Below, piece by piece: positions 33,272 through 44,554 of a DNA stretch of 64,000 nucleotides. Below the pieces are notes generated by a model that saw only the letters and a program-made list of their open reading frames with translations, searched no databases and was not told the DNA's origin. The stretch comes from Oryza sativa Japonica Group (Eukaryota > Streptophyta > Magnoliopsida > Poales > Poaceae), in assembly GCF_034140825.1 (NCBI RefSeq), contig NC_089045.1, forward strand, positions 1,360,501 to 1,424,500, given 5' to 3'. The position numbers were made by a program, and so were the translations under genes. The first letter of the stretch is position 1; the number at the start of each line of letters is the position of its first letter.

Positions 33272-34254
33272 TCTTTTATTGTCTAAACCATTATGCAACA
33301 ATTGAAAGTGGAATATATTACCATATTGAAAGAGCATCAAGAGCAATCTCTGCATTCTTCATATAACCAGTGAGGAGAACCAAAATTGTGTTGTACCACA
33401 ATTCCACACTGAAAGGCAAATGAGAAAGAAAAAAGAATAAACCACATGAGCAATTAATTAGCTCTAAACAATATGTTGGTCAACATTTAGCATCTAACAT
33501 ATTGCATATCTGAAATTTCATATGTATGCATAAACACAATTGTTACTTACCAAAGCATCACTCCAGAAGACAGTGAAAGCTTGACAATAGCACCGAGTTC
33601 AGTAAAAGCAGCAAATGAGAATCCTGTCCATGTTAGAGGGCAACCACCAAAGAAGACAAAAGCAAGCTGACCAAATACTAGAATCTAGTAGGCAATGACC
33701 ATGGAGCCCATGACCCCAGCAAGGCCAAGGTAGAACTGGACCGTTAAAAGCCATGATAGAAAAAGGTGAAGCCCAAGATTGAGCATGGCAAGATAAGTGA
33801 CAATCATGTTCTTGCTCTGTGCTTGTAGGTACATTTGGAGCGTGAAGTTCCCAACATTGGATATCATAACAGGGATGTACCACAATGAAATAGTGCCAGC
33901 CATAGCAGCGATCTTAGGATCCTGGCCAAGAAAAATTAGGAGTGGAGTGGTGAAGAGGTATATCGGGAGGAGGAGGACTGCACAACACAAGAGAACTATC
34001 CATGAACGTTGTAGATAGATGCCCAACATGTGGTATTGCTTGGCGCCATATGATTGCCCACACAATGTTTCCAATGCACTTGCCATGCCTAGCTGCAGTT
34101 TACAACAATGTGCATTTAAGGTGAGCAATTTATAATGTGTTTTTATGCATATATAGAAGATAAGATTACATCTAGAAATTAATTGTTAGTAAAAGTCTAA
34201 AATATAAAGAGGTCGTCATTACTTGTAGTAAGGTATCTTTTGATACCAAAGTAT

Positions 34255-35410
34255 GTGATTGAGAGCATTGATAGGGAGAGAAAGCACTGCTTATGGAGAT
34301 AGTCAGATATGATCAACTCCAAAAACAATTCCTGGCTGCTTGGCATAAGGTGCAGACTAAGTTAAAGGAGAAGAGGAGGCCATTAACTTGACAATCCAAA
34401 ATTAGGCACCACTCATGAAACACTTGAACAAATTTTATAACAATAAGGACTTGCCTTAGGTAAAACTGATTTAGAACAAGTATTATGTCTACCTAGTGCC
34501 TAATTTAACTATCCCAAAAGAGTCCTGGTGGAAGGATGTTTGTAAAACAAGCATCCACTTTAGAGGAATTCCTAGATGTATCTTACATATGGGAATTCCT
34601 GCTCCTTCTAGGAAGATATGTGGTCTCACTAGCCACCTCCATGCAATGTATATCTAAGGCTATATTCCTTTGCTTCTAATAAGGAGGCCTCTGTCAAAGT
34701 GTTTGTATCTACTGATATGGATGATAATTTTAATCTGCCATCATCTCGGAAAACATATGATGAGCTTTCTCGATAGTCAAACAAACTCCTAAACTTGGAA
34801 TTGGATCACACTGCTGATAAGTGGAAGTATATATGGGGAAACATGAACTATGCCTCTCAGAAATTCTACTCTCTGATCTTTAATTACATCCGTGTAGCCT
34901 CCACATTTTATTTGGTTATGGAAGAGTAAGTGCACTTCAAAAGTTAAAGTTTTTGGATTGCTACTTCTTATGAATAGATTGAACACACGATATATGCGAG
35001 ATCATAAAAAATTGCTCCACCAAAGTATGACCTAGTATGTGTGTTATGCAATCAAGGGGTCATTGAAACAATGCAACATTTGTTTCACACGTCCATTTTC
35101 ATCTTCATGTTGAGCTTCAATTGGATTTAGTTGGAATACCGTGATGGGAACTTAAATTATGATGGTTAAGGCTAAAAACCAATATGTGGGTTACAGCTTC
35201 ATCGATAAATTCTTAACTTCTGTCTAGTGTATTTGGAAGATAAGAAATAACTTCATCTTGAGCAGAAACCTCCCACCTTTTCTTCCGGGAGACATCTGTT
35301 TAAGACTGAGCTCCTCCTTTTAATATTTGGACTAAATGAGGAGATAAAGATCAATAAAAATATATTACTGTAGGGCCTCCCTCCCTGCTGTGCTTCCTTA
35401 AAAAATATCT
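34255..35410 (+). mobile_element. Degenerate LINE 3' fragment in MATE copy 3 intron 1
   Basis: Translated in the plus direction, the part near 34930-35090 resembles the zinc-binding domain behind plant LINE reverse transcriptases (VKVFG.LLLMNRLNTR.MR, YVC..., ...T....F..PF). Many stops and frame changes. The end (35370-35405) has the GGGCCTCCCTCCCTGCTGT and A-rich tail typical of plant LINE 3' ends. It accounts for the extra length of intron 1 compared with copy 2. Confidence 0.6.
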
Positions 35411-36334
35411 AGATATATAAAAACTTGGCAGTCTGCTATTGTTCCAGAGCTAGCTAACACAGATATCTTACGAGCTTATTTGTACTTGAAGTCATGAAGA
35501 GCACACAAGTATATAATTAATGCATAAAGACAATGCCCTGATTAAGAGGGGGGTGGCTGAACTAAGAAAGTGATGCTTTGAATTAGTCGGATGGCCCCTT
35601 TCTAAACAAAAAATACACAGGTCTCACATAATTTAGTTTTTACAGTACGAATTGTGTCTTTTTTAAAAAAGAAAATTTTTTTATGTGCCTCTGAATATTT
35701 TGGATCCCTTCCGTGACCTTAAATGTTGCCTCATCTCTCTGACATGTCTGATATTTTTTTCCCCATTAATACACTTTCCATTACTTTGACCGTTAGATTT
35801 TTTTTTCTAACATGACTATATGTCCACACTATCCATTTCTCATAGACTCGCACTTATGTACACTTTAAAATATAAATCTCAACGTGAAAAAAAATGCAGT
35901 AAAAATCAAATTGGGCAGAGTTTGAGAGTTATTTGATGGAAAATTTGGAAAACAAAGTTTAGATTAGTTTAAACACAAAATGTAATTAAATAGTATTAAG
36001 TGTAGTGGGTAGAGAGGATAGTTACAAGGATGCCGCCGCTGAAGCGCATGAGGACGGTGGAGACGAGAGCGTATCCGGCGAGCTCGGTGGCGCCGACGTG
36101 GCCGATGAAGGCTTGGCTGATGACGGTGACGCCGAAGGTGGAGAAGCGCGCGCAGATGGAAGGACCCGCCACCACCCACAGCTTCTTGCTCTCCACCAAC
36201 ACCCGCCGCCCCAACGACCCAACCTCCTCTTCATCTTCTTCTTGCTTGTTGTTGCTGCCTTCGCCATGAGCATGCTTAGGCTCCAGCAGAGGAACCGTCC
36301 TGCAGTCATCATGTTCATCACCCGGCCTCTCCAT

Positions 36335-36994
36335 TTCTCCTAGCAGCTTCTGCTAACTTTAATTGTGCAGCAATGGAGCGAATTAATGGGAATAATTGTA
36401 CTTGAGTGGCAGAGGAGCTATCAGAATTGATGAAGGGAAGCAGGTTAGGAAGGCTCTCAGCTACCGTTTTAAAGGAGATCGATCAAGTAGCTGAGCTTGA
36501 TGGCTGGAACAGAGAGTTGAGTGAGGAGTTGGGTGGGTAGGTAGTGAGGGCAGGGTGGGAAAGTAGTAGTAACAGTGACTCGTTAATCATCGATTCAGGA
36601 ATCAGCATTCCAGACAAAAGGAAAGAAGAATATATACGCGAGTGTGAAATGGAATCTGGGGCTGTGTGTGTAGTGTAAATGGCTCAATGCGTGTGGCAAG
36701 GAGGGAAAAGCACGTCTAGTACTGCTGCAGCCTGCAATTTGATGAAAAAGATCAGTAGCATATATACACGTACAGAACAGAGATAGGATTGTGCTACGTA
36801 CGTCAGGGCGGGGCTTGCATGCGGCATAGGCAGCGGCAGCGGCTACACATATACACATCATGTCACCGGCCGGTCTGTTCACGGCAGCTATAGTTGCCGG
36901 ACGTACGTGTGGCTGACCGGCATCCCCGCTTGGCGCTCCTCAACTCGTCGTGGTCACCAAAACCAAAAGTAGACTTCCTCGTAAGTCCAACGAT
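36335..36994. other. Upstream flank of MATE copy 3
   Basis: Contains the paralogous upstream sequence shared with copies 1 and 2 (GTGGGTAGGTAGTGAGGGCAG, AACAGTGACTCGTTAATCATCGATTCAGG). The core promoter position reads TTTAAAA rather than TATATATA. No gene. Confidence 0.55.
36691..36717. promoter_or_regulatory. Conserved MATE upstream box, copy 3
   Basis: GTGTGGCAAGGAGGGAAAAGCACGTCT; keeps the ACGT core but loses the final G of the G-box. Confidence 0.4.
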
Positions 36995-37701
36995 CCAGGG
37001 CCGGTCCTAACATTTGAAAAGTCATAGGCGAACTTAACATTATGGGCGCCCTAAGGAGTTAAGATTTTTTTTTACTTCTAATATATATACTCTATAAAGC
37101 ACATATATCAGCACAAATATCATAGAGTAACACAAATAAATATTTTTAACATGGTAAATAATAAATCAAGCAGTTTGCAAGTTGTAATAGAGCAATTTAT
37201 TCTCAATAAATAATATTGATAGTATAATTTACAACTAAAAGAAACACCGTACAAACAAATTAGTATGAATTTCTTAACACCCGAAATAGTGAAATTGCAA
37301 AGTAAATTGATAGAGGCATAGCAGAATAGAGCGAGTCGTTGATTGACTTATAGGTTTGTGATCATGATATACCTTCAGCATGAAGAAAAGAGGAGCGAAT
37401 GGGCGATGGCCGATGACGATCACAGCCTCACAGGATGAGACGGCCGGGCAGGGCAGGGAGCAGCCACCAGGCAGCGTCGCAACGATGCCGCCTTGGTGGC
37501 TTGGCTGATGGGCGACGGGCCGACGTACGGTGAGTCGGCGCCTAGAGGCACTCGCAGCGGCGTCTCGCGGACTAGGGCATGGGCAAGACGGCGACGAAGC
37601 GAAGCGACCCGGTCACGTGGCTCGGCCTAGGCGTCTGGCCTGCGGCTGGGCCTGTTGAGGGGAGGGGGGGTGGTAAGTGATGGGCCCCCCTCCGGCCTGG
37701 G
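36995..37701. mobile_element. Candidate TIR element, hAT-like ends
   Basis: Left edge CCAGGGCCGGTCC, complement of right edge CCCAGGCCGGAGG; AACGAT directly repeats outside (36989-36994 and 37702-37707). The left half is AT-rich, the right half (37.4-37.7 kb) is GC-rich. No transposase. The 6-bp duplication is short of the 8 bp usual for hAT, so this is tentative. Confidence 0.4.
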
Positions 37702-38131
37702 AACGATGCCAGCCAATATGCAACTGGGAATTCATGTTGAGAAAAAGGAGATCTCGCTGCAAGGACGGCGCGGCGTTCCATCATTACATGCTATGCATGG
37801 CGTCCTCTTGTTCTGATCAGGATCAGTTAGGTTGTTAATGCCCTACAGTTCAGGTAATACCCACACAAGAATTGGGTTTGAAAGTAACACTAGAAAAGAA
37901 AAGAAAAGAAAAGAACAAAATAAGGGGAAGGCCGGCCGGGGGATTAAATAAGAATTGATTTTTTTTCTTTTTCCCTTTTACATGCGCAATGCTGCGTGCG
38001 TGTCACACCGCCCTTTGTACGTATTTTGGTTATCAAATCTGCATTCTTTTTGTTGTAGGACTTGGTGATTTAATTAAATTTTGAATATGCATGCATGGAG
38101 CTCTAATGTATAGGTCTCACAATAATCTCTA

Positions 38132-38857
38132 TAGAAAATCCCTTGTATACCCCTGCAATTTTAGCTAATCCTTTTTATGCCTCTGAATTTTTGCTTACTT
38201 TCTTGTATGCACCCAAAATTTGATTTCGATCCTTGACCGTATAATTTCTATAAAATGACAATTTTGCCCTTTTGATGAACATAGAAATTTATGAATTACA
38301 TTATTGAAAATGTAAAAGTTTGTCATATGAGACTATTATAGTTATGAGTTTGTTGTGCGATACATTATTTATGACAAAAATTATTTTTAGATAATGAAAC
38401 AAAAAATATGTATTTATTTTATTTTTTAAAAAGTCATAAAAAAATAGGAGCATCCATATAAAGATAGGACTACAAATTCTCACGATAGATTTTTATGAAT
38501 GCTCCCGATGAAAAAAAATCCATTGTCCTATTGAAATTTCAAATAAAAAATTTAATTTATTAAATTTGTTTTATTTTCAAATTTTATGTCAAAATTTCTT
38601 GCACTAATTATTTTTGTTTCATTAGTTTCATAAAATGCACATATTGTGCACTCGAACAAAGCTTATATTCAAACCTAAATCTTCAAGGGCATAAAAGACA
38701 TTTGCAATCAAACTTAATAGTGAAATGAAGGAAAATATAATGGGAAGGGCATGGAAGAAATCAAATTAAAATTTCAGGGGTATAGAAGGGATCAGATAAA
38801 TTTCAAGGATGTGAAAGGGATTGAGTGAGTTTTTAAGGGTATACAGGGAATTTACTC
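38132..38857. mobile_element. Mutator-like fold-back element, 9-bp target duplication
   Basis: TAATCTCTA flanks both sides (38123-38131 and 38858-38866). The right end GTATACAGGGAATTTACTC is mirrored at the left by TAGAAAATCCCTTGTATAC (diverged). The arms carry repeated phrases such as CCCTTGTATACCCCTG... and ...GGGGTATAGAAGGGATCAG. 726 bp, AT-rich centre, no transposase. Shares the end GAGTAAA with 24578-25321 and 50479-51005. Confidence 0.75.
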
Positions 38858-38870
38858 TAATCTCTATGGA

Positions 38871-39090
38871 GTGCGACATGCCATCTTCTTTCGTCAAGCA
38901 ACCAATCGTCCTACCGAATTGGCTCGTCATCTATCACGCCTTCCATTCCTCGTCAAATCCTATTACATTAATGCTTAGATTTTTTTTAAGAAAATCCTAT
39001 TAAATCATCAATTAATTAATTAATCAATGTGCCATTAACTAAGAACGTTTAATTGTTAATATGTCTATCGGGATGGGAGATGATCTCACT
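38871..39090 (-). pseudogene. Relic of GDSL exon 2 end, intron and exon 3 start
   Basis: Read on the minus strand, GAGATCATCTCCCATCCCGATAGA matches the end of exon 2 of the GDSL gene at 43.65 kb (ATCATCACCCATCCCGCCAGATA), and GGATTTGACGAG...TGGAAGGCGTGA...ATTCGGTAGGACGATTGGTTGCTTGACGAA matches exon 3 (GFDETRKACCGLG...FGGTVGCLTK). The reading frame is broken (TGA in place of the first Cys of ACCG) and the rest of the gene is absent. A short, partial duplicate in the same orientation as the parent 4.6 kb away. Confidence 0.75.
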
Positions 39091-39206
39091 CGATTTTTTA
39101 CATTTTAACTCTTTTTAAAAACTTATTTTATAAGTAGACCCTTAAACAAAAGACAACTTCGACGTTGGGCAACCGCGGGCGCAACTATGACCTCCAAATT
39201 TGTATT

Positions 39207-39750
39207 AGTCCACTCTATACTCTGAGTAGGCCCACATTCACATAGCACTCTATTTATACCTTCATTCTCATTTCTAAAAGCATTAACCTGGAGGTACTAT
39301 GTATGCTTGAAATGAACTCGGTATATAAGTTGACCCAAATCTATCTAGACTCTCCATGTGGAGCTCTTCCCACCAAACGAACACTTGGGTCTAAACCGGA
39401 ACAAGAAGAGTCGCGCAACGAAACAGACTAAATGGGCTGGATTTTACACTCTCACTCCTTCATGGGTTGATGCCCTAGCTGCCTAGCAGCTCACCGCTAC
39501 TCAACAGCCAAATGCCCAGGGTATCCCCTCGGTGCTACGGCGTTGTGCCTGTGCGTCGTGTCCCCCTCCATGGGCCAACACGCACGCACACTTGTGTAAC
39601 ACGGGTTGAAGTTCTAATATCACATGTAACACCCGAGACACAAAATCAACAATAGTCCACTCTACCCGCTAAATGGACCCACATTCACATTACACCCAAC
39701 TTACACTTTTCATCATCACTTTATGTAAAAAAGTAAACCAGGAGGTACTA
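39207..39750. repeat. Pair of diverged ~100-bp direct repeats
   Basis: 39207-39303 and 39653-39750 share TAGTCCACTCTA, CCCACATTCACAT and (A/C)C(C/A)(T/A)GGAGGTACTATG in the same order. The 350 bases between are GC-rich and non-coding as far as I can see. Origin unclear. Confidence 0.5.
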
Positions 39751-40859
39751 TGGTTATATACACATGTGTATATATTACTTCCAATATAGATGTTGATTAA
39801 ATGTGCTAGTATCAATTTATGATTTAGGTGTATATCATGTGTCTGAGCTATAATGTGCCTGTTTAATTGCAAGGTAGTTATATGCATTTGTTTTTTTAAA
39901 AAAAAATCTTGCATATGCTAATTATGTTTGTTTGATTAATGATGTAGGAGTATACATTTTTATTACGTGCTTAAAGTGCTTGTTTTGGTTTAAGGGTAGC
40001 TATATTTATAATTTGTTCCTTTTTGTGAATCTTAGATATGTCAATTGTGTTTGGTTCACTATTCAGTAGAATTTAATTTTTGATATGTGTTTAAGCACTA
40101 AAGTGACTATTTCCTTGTAGCGTAGACATATCCCTTAGTTTGTTTGTGTGAATTCCATAATTGTTGATTGTGCTCAATTCACAACTTAGTAGGATTTATT
40201 TTGGTGATGTGTTTAAGCCCCAACGTGGATGTTTGATTCCATACTGAAATCTTGTTATGGACTGTTGAACGATTCTAATGAAACCGATTCTTTTTTTTTT
40301 GTAATAAATATACCAACTTGATCCACTATCTCTTGATACAGAATAATTTCTACCCAACCTAAAAAATGTGGTGTATTTAATTACATAAAAAAAGTGGGAT
40401 ATACATTTCAAAAATAGATGTGTGAGATTATGTTGTGGGTTATATATATTCTTGAGTATCAGTGCCTCGCGTAGCCTTATACACTACGATTGTTCTCAAG
40501 AGTAAGGAATTGAGGATTGAAGAATTCGTTTTGATATGTAGCTCATGATTTGCACCGCATCGTCTGAATTTCATGACCAACAAAAACATCTTGATTTCAC
40601 CTTGTTTAGTGAAGGTATGTTCTAATAGCATTTCTTAAACAACATGGCCCACCTTCGAAGGGTTTGACTATTAGTTTTATTAATCATGAAAAGGATGAAT
40701 TTCATTAATCAGAGGAAGGTTTTTCACCTTTGTTGGTTTCTACACATCTAGTGTTTTTAGTCATGTATCATATAAGATCTATATTTTGCATCATTGAGGC
40801 TATGATGCCAGGACTACTTTATTGGTTTTAGATAAGTTTTATACTTTGGCACAATGTAG

Positions 40860-42075
40860 AAAATTCCATCATCATTCAACCAGTTACTTTAGAGTCAACC
40901 TACTAGAATGGTTTCCCTGGCTGATCAAATTAGTAATACATGGATTGTGGAGCTGACACTTTGTAATTTTGAGGGATTACTTTTTTTTTGCATTGGTGGA
41001 AATAATTTGTTAGAGATAACTCCATTCATTGTGGTCAATTTTTAGTCTTCACTTATGATAAACGCTCACAATTCTTAGTGACAAAGTTCGAGCCGTTAGG
41101 CATTGACAAGATGTCAACCCACTCTACTCACCCTTCAAAAAAGATGATCATTAGAACTAAAAGTGATGAAAGGGAATGCAACTATCACATCAGAAAAAAT
41201 GGCTCCCGCCATTAAGGAGAATAATGGAACCGTAGGAAAGAGAACTAGAAATGTAGATTGTCTTGTGCCTTGTGGAATATAGGGTCCATGAAGAAGTTGT
41301 TTGAGGCTAATGTTTTGAAAAGTGCTAAGAGAAAATGTGCAGGAGCTTCTGTTGGTAAGTCTAAGGCAACGTCAACAAGCCATAGCAATACCAAAGATAT
41401 AATATTCCTCTATTTCTGAAAATGTTATATACACTAATGTATTTATTTTGGCATAGCTTCTCACATTTGTTTCATTCATATAGCATGTTTAATTGCATTC
41501 TTCATTTGTTCCATGCATCACCATAAGTTAGGAGGCCATATGCAATGTCAAAGCAAGAAAAGTACTTCCTTTAGTTTTTAATGTTTGACGTGGACTTTTG
41601 GATATATGTTTGACCATTCATGTTATTAAAAAACAATGCATAGTTATCATTTATTTTATGTGATTTTCTTTTATCATTATAAGTACTTCAAGCATGACTT
41701 ACATTTTTGCATGTATACAAATTGTTTTAAATAAAACGAATGGTCAATCATATGTCCAAAAGTCAGTAGCGTCAAACATTAAAAACCGAATGGAGTAATT
41801 GCAAAGAGACCTATATCTAGTCTCTTGGCTTGAGGTTAAGTTGGTTTATTTATTTCCCTTATGACTGATTACGAAATTCATTTTTGTGCGTAGTTCATAC
41901 ATGTTAAGAGTCCTAAGGATTCACATGATCCTCCATCAAGCTTACTTTTGCACATTATAGATTCCTCAAGCTACATGTCAGATGAAGATATTTCTTTTAG
42001 CAAGTTGACAAAGACACCAGTACTGATGTGCTTTATGTCTACTAAGGTGACTCCACGTGGTAAATTTTAAGTTAT
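40860..42075 (+). pseudogene. REM-type B3-domain gene relic
   Basis: Plus-strand translation from 40860 gives KIPSSFNQLL*SQPTRMVSLAD, then NTWIVELTLCNFEGLL, and from about 40995 WK*FVRDNSIHCGQFLVFTYDKRSQFLVTKF, which follows the plant B3 DNA-binding domain from strand 2 to the end (KIP.SF...L, GN.W.V.L, GW..FV.D..I..GDFLVF.YDG...F.V.IF). There are at least two in-frame stops and a frame change between the halves. Downstream, open stretches (MKKLFEANVLKSAKRKCAG... near 41291; VKSPKDSHDPPSSLLLHIID near 41900) look like later exons or linker; introns appear to be kept, so it is not a processed copy. The parent would be a nuclear DNA-binding protein. Confidence 0.7.
41565..41795. mobile_element. 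Stowaway-type MITE inside the B3 relic
   Basis: CTTCCTTTAGTTTTTAATGTTTGACG and CGTCAAACATTAAAAACCGAATGGAG are inverted ends; TA at 41563-41564 and 41796-41797. 231 bp. Confidence 0.85.
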
Positions 42076-42749
42076 CCCCTAAACGTAGGGTTAATAAATC
42101 ACTTTTGTCGATAATTTAATGTGGTTACACTTTTCAGACATTTCTAAGGTTCTAAGAAATCTATGAGTAATACCACAAAGGCATGTAACTGAAGTAGAAA
42201 AGAACCATGCTCTTCAAAGGACAGAAGAATTTAAAACCTAATAATCCTTTTTGCAGTGTAAATAACGATGGAACCACATATATATCTATGTTGGATTTTT
42301 CATGGTAATGGTACTTTCATGTGTTCATCCTCATCCCGTATTGAACTTTTTTTTTCTACGTGCATCCCGTATTGAACTTTTTTTTTTCTACGTGCATGAG
42401 GCATTATCTAAAAAAATGTGGATGACAGGATTGATCTTAACTTGCATAACGGTACTGCATCTATAGTTTGAGAGTTTTGGATGAGGTCTGATTTGAATAT
42501 CCCATCTGATGTTTGATTTTTGTGTATGTTTATTTTGAATGTGACTGTACCCATTGAAAAATCCTACAACTATATAAATCACCAATTTGTGATAGCACAT
42601 TATTTTTAATTTGTGGCCCAATTACCCTGCATCTTTCAGGTGATACTACCAACAAATTATGCAACTAATTACTCCATTGATAACCAGATGTTCATTATAA
42701 ATTTTTAAGCATACATATGTCCATTTATTAACTGGAAGTATCTGAATAT

Positions 42750-43042
42750 TAGGCATTCTATTGATGCATACTCATCAGCGACAGAACATATTGGACTCAG
42801 CTTTGATGCAATTCATGGCCAAGGCCATTGGTGTTGAGCCGAAGTCGTTGTCAAGTGTATTTGAAGGGCAAGCTAGGGGTTTGAGGATGAACTACTATCC
42901 ACCGTGCTTGAAAGCCGACAAGGTGTTGGGTTTGTCACCGCACACTGATCTGGATGGCTTGACACTGCTTCTCCAGGTGAATGATGTGCAGGGCCTGCAG
43001 ATCAACAAGGATGGCAAATGGTTCTCCGACAATTTTGTGTGA
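42750..43042 (+). pseudogene. 2-oxoglutarate/Fe(II) dioxygenase relic
   Basis: An open frame reads ILDSALMQFMAKAIGVEP, then LRMNYYPPCLKADKVLGLSPHTDLDGLTLLLQ and VQGLQINKDGKWFS, the start of the catalytic double-stranded helix of plant SRG1/F3H-type dioxygenases, including the first iron ligands H-x-D (HTD). It then runs into unrelated sequence, so the second iron His and the 2-oxoglutarate Arg are missing, as is the N-terminal domain. Just upstream YSSATEH is in another frame, showing a frame break at the 5' edge. No active product possible. Confidence 0.8.
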
Positions 43043-43292
43043 TAGCAAATAACTTGCAAGATTTTCTTGGTGATGCTAGAAGAATTAACTTCTAACTTCT
43101 GCATTACGAGACACATGTAGTCTTACATAACCAAGTTTGGAATATCCTGAGTGGCCGTTAGGGCTCGTCGACCAATGATTCATTGAAATTATATATTAGC
43201 GAAAATTTAAACATATTTTTTTTAATAATACCATGGCCCTAATTTTAAACTTCTAAAACTCTTTTTAATCTGCTACAGATTGGTAGCTAAAG

Positions 43293-44554
43293 TTAGAACA
43301 TACTAGGAGAAATTAGGGATATATGGCCGGTCAACATCTCCAAGGTGATGGGACGACAGATGGTGGTGTTGGAATGAGATGGCGCTGACCACGACCAGTT
43401 TGTGAGGAGGGAGGTGACTACCTCAGTGGGGCTATACAGGTCCCACCACACGTGTCTCTGCGGGGTGGGACACACCATCTCCTTCGTCAAGCACCCCACC
43501 GTACCCCCGAATGGGCCCAGCCCACAGCACGCCTTCCTCGTCTCATCAAATCCTATCATCATTATCATTAATCACCCATCATTATCATTAATTAGTACTC
43601 CTTAATTAATTAACGAATCATTACTGCTTAATTAATTACCGTATCTGGCGGGATGGGTGATGATGTCCATGATCCCCTTGTAGATGTCGCAGAAGACGAC
43701 GTCGGCGCCGGCCAGCCGCGGCCGCAGCGCCGCCAGCCGCGCCGCCACCCTCGCGTTGTACCCCTGGACGAGCTCGTTCGCCTCCTCCACGCAGCTCCGG
43801 CCGTCCACGACGTGCAGCCCCTCCCACATCACCCGCGGCGCGCACCCCAGCGGCGCCACCCCCATCACCGCCGTCCTCCTCGCCCCGGCCTCGTACAGCT
43901 CCTCGACGGCGCGGGCGACGCGGTCGGCGAGGAGGCGGGCGAGGCCGCGGCGGCCGTGCTTGGGCGCCGAGGCGTCGGCCCCCGCGCCGCGGGAGAGCAC
44001 GCGCGCGTACGCGTCGGTGCCGAAGGACAGGACGAACACCGCGCCGCCCGCCGCCGCGTCCGCGTCCTGCGGCGTCGGGGCCTCCAGCCGCAGCAGCTGC
44101 AGCGTCTCGGTGGCCATCCGCAGCTGCTGCCCCACGGCTCCCAAGCGGAAGATCGCGCCGCGCCCGCCATCCTCGCCGGCGAAGTTGACGCCCCTGGCCA
44201 CCTCCGTCGCCGTGCCGTTGAGCGTCGTGATGAGGGGCGGCGACGGGAGGCCCATCTTGGCGGCTGCATCAGCAACGATTCGAATTAGAGCAATTCGCGT
44301 TCGTGGGGGCTCAGTTCATCAGTTGAGGAGGAGCTAGGTGGTTGGTTACCGAGGAGGTCGGGGAGGAGGCGGTGGGCGGAGGGGAAGAGGCAGTTGCCGG
44401 AGGAGGAGGTGAGGGAGAGGTTGAGGGGGAGTGTGGTGGCGGCGCAGCTGGCGGTGGAGTCGCCGAGGACGAAGAGGGCGGTGGCCAGCGGCGAGGCCGG
44501 GGCGGAGGCGACGATGCGGAGCAGCAGCAAGAGCAGCAGGGGGAGGAGCTCCAT
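43293..44554 (-). CDS. GDSL esterase/lipase-family protein, probable pseudoenzyme
   Basis: Three exons: 44554-44350, 44263-43640, 43552-43293; 362 aa. Start chosen at MELL because it gives an N-terminal Leu-rich signal peptide (about 1-18), normal for these secreted SGNH hydrolases; an upstream in-frame Met (44602) would bury it. Block I FVLGDSTAS places the nucleophile at Ser33; block II GVNFAGEDGG is present. Block III, normally G-x-N-D, reads SFGTDAY (150-152), without the oxyanion Asn, and block V, normally D-x-x-H-P-T, reads DLYSPTE (314-320) with Ser317 instead of the catalytic His. The exon 3 family landmarks ACCGLG and C...C are intact and the frame is open throughout. So the fold is kept but hydrolysis as usually catalysed seems unlikely. 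Divergent to the ELMO gene. Confidence 0.88.

Larger units (their letters stand above)
32048..36334 (-). pseudogene. MATE efflux carrier copy 3, interrupted by one nonsense codon
   Basis: All eight exons are present with the same lengths and phases as copy 2 (exon 1 is three codons longer): 36334-36026, 34092-33551, 33408-33322, 33025-32969, 32866-32628, 32538-32420, 32338-32252, 32128-32048. In exon 2 the conserved Trp codon of the segment VMGSMVI...W-I-P is TAG at 33687-33685 (copy 1 and copy 2 have TGG), so translation would stop at residue 238 of about 506, after helix 6. Splice sites are otherwise usable, although the exon 1 donor is GTAACT rather than GTAAGT. Intron 1 has grown by a LINE fragment and intron 3 by a fold-back MITE. 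Probably a non-functional copy; a sequencing error or a natural allele at this single base is the alternative. Confidence 0.85.

Noticed and set aside
37404-37784. GC-rich stretch that might be a gene exon
   Set aside because: Frames are short and interrupted, and the stretch falls inside a candidate TIR element.
39300-39660. Possible long terminal repeat between the 39.2 and 39.7 kb direct repeats
   Set aside because: No TG...CA ends, primer site or polypurine tract could be recognised; the repeats are too diverged to define an element.
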